Both the position numbers and the translations under genes were made by a program. The notes under the pieces are model-generated. The model saw nothing but the letters and a program-made list of their open reading frames with translations. It did not search any database and was not told the origin of the DNA. A DNA stretch of 10,132 bases, from contig JAKARZ010000059.1 in NCBI GenBank assembly GCA_021828405.1, positions 1-10,132 of the forward strand. Reading direction: 5' to 3'. The stretch is from Bacillota bacterium (lineage in GTDB: Bacteria > Bacillota_E > Sulfobacillia > Sulfobacillales > JAIMBI01). This document shows positions 5,932 through 10,132 of this stretch, one piece after another (position 1 is the stretch's first letter; each line of letters opens with the position of its first letter).

Positions 5932-6615
5932 GTGGGACATGGGAAGCTTTTGGCCTGGCAGTTGGCTGGGGCCTTCGTCGTGATAGGGTCGGTGTTGTTT
6001 GGCGCCGCGGGCACCATCGCGTGGGCGGCGGGGTGGGTGTTTCTGGCCACCTTTTTCGGTTTCGTGCTGCTTTTGGCCCGATGGCTGTGGGTTCACAACC
6101 CCGACTTGCTTTACGAGCGACTGACCGCCGGCGGCTTCCGCGGTCAGGTGTCGTGGGACAAAGTGTTTTTCCCCTTGATAAATCTCCTCATGTTGGCCTG
6201 GCTCGCCCTGATGGCACTGGACGCCGTCCGCTTCCACTGGTCTCACATGCCGCTGGCCGTCCATGCGGCTGGACTGGCGGTGCTGCTGCTGTCCTATGTA
6301 CTGCTCTTCGCGACCTTCCGGGCGAACTCCTATCTCTCCCCGGTGGTACGCCTTCAGCGAGAGCGTGGACAGACAGTGGTAACGACCGGCCCGTATCGCT
6401 GGCTCCGCCACCCCATGTACTCAGCGGGGACGCTGCTCGTGGTCGGCGCCGCGCTGCTTTTGGGATCGTGGATTGGACTCGCGGTCAGCGCATCCATCCC
6501 CGCAGCACTGGCCTGGCGGGCCATCCAAGAGGAACGCACCCTGGCGGCGGAGCTGTCCGGCTATAAGGAATACCAGGAACAAGTAAAATACCGCTTTATT
6601 CCTTATATATGGTAA
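5932..6615 (+). CDS. Isoprenylcysteine carboxyl methyltransferase (ICMT/PEMT)-family membrane protein
   Basis: A polytopic membrane protein of 227 residues from the GTG at 5932. Membrane segments lie at about 7-28, 30-52, 80-98, 107-128 and 164-195. The family signature is GPYRWLRHPMYSAG at 153-166, including the invariant GPY...RHPxY cofactor-binding element, with EERTL at 200-204 and a GYKEYQEQVKYRFIP end, as in ICMT and phospholipid N-methyltransferase relatives. Such proteins transfer methyl from S-adenosylmethionine to lipid-like or prenylated acceptors; bacterial substrates are mostly unknown. The frame is open much further upstream (to 5719), but that part is not membrane-like and overlaps the regulator promoter. 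GTG 5932 follows GGGG with about seven bases spacing; TTG at 5950 is an alternative. It is followed 98 bases later by a soluble methyltransferase on the same strand. Confidence 0.85.
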   Translation: MGHGKLLAWQLAGAFVVIGSVLFGAAGTIAWAAGWVFLATFFGFVLLLARWLWVHNPDLLYERLTAGGFRGQVSWDKVFFPLINLLMLAWLALMALDAVRFHWSHMPLAVHAAGLAVLLLSYVLLFATFRANSYLSPVVRLQRERGQTVVTTGPYRWLRHPMYSAGTLLVVGAALLLGSWIGLAVSASIPAALAWRAIQEERTLAAELSGYKEYQEQVKYRFIPYIW

Positions 6616-6713
6616 TGCACAGGCTTTCCGGGCCCGATTCTTGTACCGCTCCGGTTCAGCGCCGCGCATTGGCGGATCGGGTCGCGGAGTTGTGGCATAA
6701 AAGGAGCAGAAGA

Positions 6714-7613
6714 ATGTCCGCAGTGTTTTCGTGGGCGCAGGTTCAGTCCATCGAGAGTTTGGAGCAGAGCCGAGCGCTGCGCTTTCGCCCCGAGTGGCGC
6801 CCGTTGCTGCTCAGCTACTTTGGCCTGGTGCCCGGGATGAGGGTCCTGGAAGTGGCGTCGGGCCCGGGAACGCTGGCGCCGTATTTCGCCGTCGGCATAG
6901 CTCCCGGCACCGTCGTCGGGCTGGACTTGGACCCAGAATTTGTGGCCTATGCTCGGCGCCAGGCCGAGCGAAGCGGCGCGCGCGGCGTGGAGTACGTGGT
7001 GGGGGATGTCTACGCCCTCCCCTTTCCGGCAGGGTCATTCGATGCCGTGCTGAGCTACACGGGCATCGGGGTCCTCACTGACCCCGAATCGGCGCTCCGC
7101 GAAATGTGGAGGGCGTGTCGAGCCGGGGGCGTCATCGCGGTATCCGAAGCCGTGACGGGGCCGTTCGGCATCGAGTTTGGGGGGGTGGACAGCATCTCGG
7201 GCCGCTCGGAGGCGTTCGACGGCGCGGCGCGATACTGGGAGCTCCGCAGCCGTATCAGGATGCACCGGCCGCACGCGAGGTTCGGCAACACCGCTTGGCC
7301 GACTCCCGCCCTCTTTGGCCTCCTGGCGTCGATGGACCTCGGCGACTGGCGGCTCAACGCCTGGGGCTACGCGGAGGCACCTGACGACAGTCGGCACGAG
7401 GGGCGGGCAGCGTATCGGAGTCTTGCCACCTCGGCCGAAGTGCAGCAATGGCACCAGGCTCGCGCGGACAGCCTCGTGGGGGCGGCCCTCTCTCCCGAGG
7501 AGTGGGATGAGCTGGAGCGGCTCACCGCCGCGCGCGGCCGGTGGCTCGCCGAGGCACGCACCTTCGACTGGGCCGCGGGCCTGTCGGTGGTGGCGTCTGG
7601 CAGAAAGCCCTAA
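6714..7613 (+). CDS. Class I SAM-dependent methyltransferase
   Basis: A 299-residue soluble protein with a Rossmann-type methyltransferase fold. Motif I is VLEVASGPG (about residues 44-52), the acidic end of strand 2 is GLDLDPEF (69-76), GDVYALPFPAGSFDAVL (97-113) covers motifs III/IV of the UbiE/Methyltransf_11 type, and the next helix is ESALREMWRACRAGG. The C-terminal 150 residues are a less familiar cap that may hold the acceptor; the substrate cannot be told. The start is set by AAGGAG at 6701-6706 before ATG 6714. A longer open frame from 6609 lacks a ribosome binding site and would overlap the upstream gene. It is likely co-transcribed with the membrane methyltransferase, since no good promoter lies between them. 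A terminator once close behind it now lies beyond an inserted element. Confidence 0.88.
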   Translation: MSAVFSWAQVQSIESLEQSRALRFRPEWRPLLLSYFGLVPGMRVLEVASGPGTLAPYFAVGIAPGTVVGLDLDPEFVAYARRQAERSGARGVEYVVGDVYALPFPAGSFDAVLSYTGIGVLTDPESALREMWRACRAGGVIAVSEAVTGPFGIEFGGVDSISGRSEAFDGAARYWELRSRIRMHRPHARFGNTAWPTPALFGLLASMDLGDWRLNAWGYAEAPDDSRHEGRAAYRSLATSAEVQQWHQARADSLVGAALSPEEWDELERLTAARGRWLAEARTFDWAAGLSVVASGRKP

Positions 7614-7661
7614 GCCGGCTCGCGCTCCGCTTGGACATGACCGGGACGGCCGTTCCCCCAC

Positions 7662-7687
7662 CAGGGCTAACCCAAAGTGGGGCGGAA
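7662..7687 (+). repeat. Left terminal inverted repeat of the ISAs1-type element
   Basis: Begins CAGGGCTAACCCAAAGTGG and aligns with the reverse complement of 9632-9657 position by position, sharing CA, GG, TAACCCA and GT blocks. Mismatches in the first 24 are at positions 3, 6, 14, 15, 18, 20 and 22. Confidence 0.7.
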
Positions 7688-7703
7688 GGTGGCGGACGAA
7701 CCC

Positions 7704-8365
7704 ATGGACACTGCGGGGCTGACGTTTTCGCGGCGACGGTGATAAGCCAGGACCATAACACCCAGTCACGGCGCGCGGGCCCGCCCGCGCACGGCGCCCG
7801 AGACGGTGCGCCGCGTCACCATGCATCTGGTCGAGGGGCGCGAGGACGCGGCCGCGTGGGACCGGCTCTTGGCCCGTCATCATGATTTGGGCCGGTCCCG
7901 GCTGGTCGGCGAAGCACTCCGCTACGTCGCGGTGGTGGACGGCGAGCCGGTGGCCCTCGTGGGCTTTGCCCGTGCGGCGCTGAAGGGAGGGGTCCGGGAC
8001 GCCGCGATTGGCTGGACACCGGATCAACGCGCCGACCGCCTCCGCTACGGGGTCAATAACGCGCGGTGCGTGATTCTCTCGCGCTTTCAGATCGCGAACC
8101 TGGGGTCCCACGGGCTCGGGCGGACTTGCGCCGTCCGCGCGGACGGGCAGGCGGTACCTAGCCACCCGGTGTTGGCGTGGGAGACCTTCGTGGACCCGGC
8201 CCACTTTCTCGGGACCGTCTACGCCCGTGCCGGGTTTACGTATCGGGGGGACACCGCCGGCTTTCGCCGCCAGGCGCCGGGCGATACCGCCCAGGACCAG
8301 CCGAAGCGGGTGTACCTGCGGCCGTTGCGGCGCCAGGCCTTCGCGCTCGCGCCAAGAGTGTTTGA
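7704..8365 (+). pseudogene. DUF4338 / DruA-like protein segment, degenerate
   Basis: The frame beginning at 7806 encodes a recognisable DUF4338 domain: LLARHHDLGRSRLVGEALRY, RDAAIGW (about 64-70), NNARCVIL (84-91), ANLGSHGLGR (97-106) and ETFVDP (126-131), ending KRVYLRPL. DUF4338 is the domain of DruA from Druantia anti-phage systems but also occurs widely beside transposases. The normal N-terminal part is missing: an ATG at 7704 gives only GLTFSRRR before a stop, suggesting a deleted start. The stretch TCAVRADGQAV before HPVLAWETFVDP also departs from the family, as if by compensating indels. After about residue 180 the frame loses meaning and homology moves to the +1 frame, leading into the transposase. 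The original could have been one fused protein or two adjacent genes. Confidence 0.65.
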
Positions 8366-9479
8366 CGCCGGCGCTGTTGGCCGGCGGCCCGCGGGTGGAC
8401 CTCAACCCGCGGCCGCTGGACGGCCCCCAGGGGCCGGTGGCGGCGCTGGCCGCCGTCCCCGCGAGGCGCCACCGGCGGGGGGGCCGTCATCCGCTGGCGA
8501 CCACGCTGGCGGTCGCGGTGCGGGGTCTGATGGGCGGGAGGCCCGGGTACCGGGCCATCGGCCCATGGGCGCAGCGGCTCACCCCCCCCCAACGCCAGCG
8601 CTTGGGCTGCTTTCGCTCCCCGACCCCCCGGCGGTGGCCGCCTATCTGGCGCGGGTGCTCCCGAGCACGGGGCCCCTGGCGCTGGACGGCAAGACCCGGC
8701 GCCCTTCGGCCTCGGCCACGGCGGCCCAGCGGCCCCTCGTGGGCGTGGTGCGGCATCGGCTCTGGCATTGGGTGGCCCAGGCCGATGGGGGGGACAAAGA
8801 CAACGAGATCCCGGGGGCCCAACGCGTGCTGGCCACCCTGCCCCTCGAGGACACCCTCGTCACCGCGGAGGCCTTGCCGACGCAGACCACCACGGCCCCG
8901 CTCATTGGGGACCGGGGTGGAGAGTATCTGCTGACCGTCAACGCCAACCCACCGCGTCTCCACCCGTGGCTGGCGCACAGCCGGCCCGGGGATGTTTCCC
9001 CCTCAGCAGACGGTGACCGCGCAGGGCCACGGCCGGATCGACACCCGCACGACTCCGGGGGGGCCGGTCTCGCCCGGGATCGGGTGCCCGTACGCCCAGC
9101 CGGCAGCCCGGCTCACGCGGGGGACGGTGCGGCCCCCCGCCCGATTGACCCCCACACGCACCGCCGCACCGTCACGGAGGTTCCCACCCGGGAGACGGTC
9201 TCCCTCCTGACCCGCCGGTACCCCGAAGAAGCCCGCCCGGCCGATCTCCTAGCGCTGGCGCGCCCCCACGGGTCCATCGAGGCGATGCCTCCCATCGAAG
9301 AGGTGCGCTTTCACGCCGACGCGAGCCCGATGCGCACCGGGCACGGGCCGGCCAACGTCACCACGCTGACCCGCTTGGCGATCGCCCTCCTCCCGCACCG
9401 TCACCCGTGTCTGACGGTGCCGGATGCCCAGCGCTACTGGGTGACCCCTCCGCGTGAGCTCATCGCGCAGATCGCGTAG
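8366..9479 (+). pseudogene. ISAs1-family DDE transposase, frameshifted and catalytically altered
   Basis: The N-terminal domain lies in the frame through 8380-8620 (RRGGRHPLATTLAVAVRGLM, YRAIGPWAQ). The DDE core is in another frame from about 8640: LALDGKTRRPSAS (first Asp), DKDNEIPGAQRVL, LVTAEALPTQTTT, GEYLLTVNANPP. Around 9000 it shifts again (GHGRIDTRTTPG), then returns for the end (LLALARPHGSIEAM, EVRFHADASPMRTGHGP, LTRLAIALL). In family members the second catalytic site is TADALHTQ; here Asp is Glu and His is Pro. The HWGIEN element has become HGSIEA. The usual linker of about 20 residues before ALDGK is shortened. The open frame running over all this (7806-9479) is only a by-product of GC-rich sequence. 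It cannot make active transposase. Confidence 0.82.
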
Positions 9480-9631
9480 GCTCCCTCATCGCGCTGCTCC
9501 GCCGGCCGGGTGCCCCCGGTCCGCCGCCGCCTGGCCGTCGCGTGGTCCCTGAGCCCCCCACGCCTCGTCAGGGGTCCAATCCCCGGCATCGGCGGCTCGC
9601 ACGCCCCGCACCGTCGCGTCCACCCCAGGCG

Positions 9632-9657
9632 TCCCCCGCGACAATGGGTTAACCTTG
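9632..9657 (-). repeat. Right terminal inverted repeat of the ISAs1-type element
   Basis: On the minus strand it begins CAAGGTTAACCCATTGTCG, matching the left end at 17 of the first 24 positions. It lies 153-178 bases after the transposase stop. That distance is long for an ISAs1 element and the tail between (9480-9631) shows no gene. Confidence 0.7.
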
Positions 9658-9729
9658 CCTGGACGGCTTTCCCCGCACGATCTACGATTGGTTCCACCCT
9701 AGCCCCGCCCCGGCCCAATAACACTAACC

Positions 9730-9761
9730 CGGCCCCGCTCGACGGAGCGGGGCCGTTTTTT
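9730..9761 (+). terminator. Strong rho-independent terminator
   Basis: CGGCCCCGCTC (9730-9740) and GAGCGGGGCCG (9745-9755) form a perfect 11-bp stem with a GACG loop, followed at once by six T's (9756-9761) and then GTTT. No gene lies directly in front of it on the plus strand now. Removing the inserted element (7662-9657) would bring it to about 120 bases behind the methyltransferase stop, so it is probably that gene's original terminator. Confidence 0.88.
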
Positions 9762-9774
9762 GTTTGCGCCCTGT

Positions 9775-9800
9775 GCGCCGAAAGGATTTCCTTGCGGCGC
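9775..9800. repeat. 12-bp hairpin with one mismatch
   Basis: GCGCCGAAAGGA (9775-9786) and TCCTTGCGGCGC (9789-9800) pair at 11 of 12 positions around two bases. It lies 14 bases beyond the terminator. There is no U-tract. Its role is unknown. Confidence 0.55.
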
Positions 9801-9819
9801 GGGCAGTAGGCCGATCGGG

Positions 9820-9866
9820 AATGGCGCAAAACGGCCATTTAAGGCGGCGGTTTCACCGCCCGTTTT
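9820..9866. repeat. Nested hairpins with possible pseudoknot pairing
   Basis: AATGGC (9820-9825) pairs with GCCATT (9834-9839), leaving AAAACG in its loop (9828-9833). GGCGGT (9846-9851) pairs with ACCGCC (9855-9860). Directly after the second stem, CGTTTT (9861-9866) is complementary to the loop sequence AAAACG, which would give a pseudoknot or an alternative long stem. It lies between the terminator and the next promoter. No coding frame with a ribosome binding site was found in 9658-9986. Confidence 0.4.
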
Positions 9867-9938
9867 CGGCCCACGGAAAGATGCATCGCGCGCACGGATT
9901 ACGACCGGATGCAGTCTACGAAAACCATTGTGATCACG

Positions 9939-10009
9939 GTCGACTGGCTTTCTCGGCAGGTCATGCCAGGAGCAGTCTGCCGGAACGTGACATTCCCTGG
10001 TCAGTCGAC
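9939..10009. promoter_or_regulatory. Inverted repeat GTCGACTG...CAGTCGAC flanking the promoter, possible operator
   Basis: GTCGACTG at 9939-9946 is the exact reverse complement of CAGTCGAC at 10002-10009. The right copy ends one base before the -10 box at 10010; the left copy is about 40 bases upstream of the -35. GCAGTCT also occurs twice directly (9911-9917, 9972-9978), and a GTGATCAC palindrome is at 9930-9937. The layout fits a repressor binding two separated sites, but no regulator is visible nearby. Confidence 0.4.
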
Positions 10010-10015
10010 TATAGT
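9987..10015 (+). promoter_or_regulatory. Near-consensus sigma-A/sigma-70 promoter of the right-edge gene
   Basis: GTGACA (9987-9992, five of six to TTGACA), a 17-base spacer, then TATAGT (10010-10015, five of six to TATAAT). Transcription would start near 10021, leaving a leader of about 70 bases before the ATG at 10095. Confidence 0.7.
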
Positions 10016-10094
10016 AGCGAGGAACTCCCGTGGGCGTCCGAGTCGCTGGTCAGGCACCTCGTCAAGGATTCGCCGCCGAGGAGGAGCGTGCGAC

Positions 10095-10132
10095 ATGCCC
10101 AACTGGTTTCGACTCCAACGCGGGTTGGTCGG
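10095..10132 (+). CDS. Start of an unidentified gene, truncated by window edge
   Basis: ATG at 10095 is preceded by GAGGAGGAG (10078-10086) with about eight bases spacing, a strong ribosome binding site, and by a near-consensus promoter. Only MPNWFRLQRGLV plus the first two bases of a Gly codon are visible, too little to name a family. The basic, aromatic start could precede a membrane segment, but this is a guess. Confidence 0.6.
   Translation, partial: MPNWFRLQRGLV

Larger units (their letters stand above)
7662..9657 (+). mobile_element. Degenerate ISAs1-family element carrying a DUF4338 (DruA-like) segment
   Basis: The element is bounded by inverted repeats starting CAGGG on the left and CAAGG on the right; 17 of the first 24 positions match without gaps. 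ISAs1-family ends commonly start CAGGG. It is 1996 bases long and contains, in order, a DUF4338 region and an ISAs1 DDE transposase, both on the plus strand and both frameshifted. A clear 8-10-bp target duplication is missing, fitting an old insertion. It lies between the methyltransferase stop (7613) and a strong terminator (9730-9761). Confidence 0.75.

Noticed and set aside
6609..6713. Longer start of the SAM methyltransferase overlapping the upstream stop
   Set aside because: No ribosome binding site there, whereas ATG 6714 has AAGGAG at proper spacing and gives a normal methyltransferase N-terminus.
7035..8405. 456-codon minus-strand open frame
   Set aside because: Antisense to the methyltransferase and to the DUF4338 segment; composition is arginine/proline/glycine-rich as expected from GC-rich shadow frames, with no recognisable domain.
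7662..9657. A complete Druantia anti-phage defence system
   Set aside because: Only the DUF4338 (DruA-like) part is present, it is degenerate, and no large DruE-like helicase or other partner is in the window; the context is an insertion element.
9690..9720. tRNA-like 3' end (GGTTCC...) before the terminator
   Set aside because: No acceptor stem, anticodon arm or D-arm can be folded around it.
9434..9838. 134-codon minus-strand and 99-codon plus-strand open frames around the terminator
   Set aside because: They run through a terminator stem and the transposon's inverted repeat, have no ribosome binding site, and resemble no known protein.

Overview
The window is strongly GC-rich bacterial DNA. 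The live genes have clear AGGAGG-type ribosome binding sites, and there is a canonical stem-plus-U-tract terminator and near-consensus sigma-A/sigma-70 promoters. A high-GC member of the Bacillota (Sulfobacillus/Thermaerobacter/Symbiobacterium-like) would fit. A Chloroflexota-like host cannot be excluded, and nothing here fixes the taxonomy. No rRNA, tRNA or CRISPR array was seen.

Left part (1-3154): the 3' end of a long gene for an AAA/STAND-type ATPase with a large TPR array runs rightward off the left edge. It is followed by about 630 bases without a convincing gene. That stretch contains what looks like the terminal hairpin of an IS200/IS605 (IS1341/TnpB-type) element, with a structured minus-strand stretch that could be an orphan omega-RNA remnant. 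A small TM2-domain membrane protein gene follows on the minus strand.

Middle (3351-7613): an intact aldehyde dehydrogenase of the 2,5-dioxovalerate/alpha-ketoglutarate-semialdehyde type (minus strand) lies downstream of a badly frameshifted LacI-family regulator gene (minus strand). The regulator's promoter and a perfect 14-bp CG-centred palindrome at its predicted start site are still intact, so the control DNA has outlived the protein. Divergent from it on the plus strand are an isoprenylcysteine-methyltransferase-family membrane protein and a soluble SAM-dependent methyltransferase.

Right part (7662-9657): a degenerate insertion element of about 2.0 kb carries a DUF4338 (DruA-like) segment followed by an ISAs1-family transposase. 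Both lie between matching terminal inverted repeats beginning CAGGG/CAAGG. The transposase is spread over several frames and one catalytic position is altered, so it should be dead. The long open frame across it is not a real protein. The element appears to have separated the methyltransferase gene from a strong rho-independent terminator at 9730-9761. The last 440 bases hold hairpins, a near-consensus promoter flanked by an inverted repeat, and the first 12 codons of a gene leaving the right edge.

Decay is the main theme. The regulator and the transposon are broken, the TnpB-type element is reduced to one end, and even the dehydrogenase shows a short stretch that reads like two compensating single-base changes. 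No complete, clearly new biological system is visible. The most interesting items are the surviving operator/promoter beside a dead LacI gene, the DUF4338-ISAs1 pairing inside one set of inverted repeats, and the possible orphan omega-RNA.
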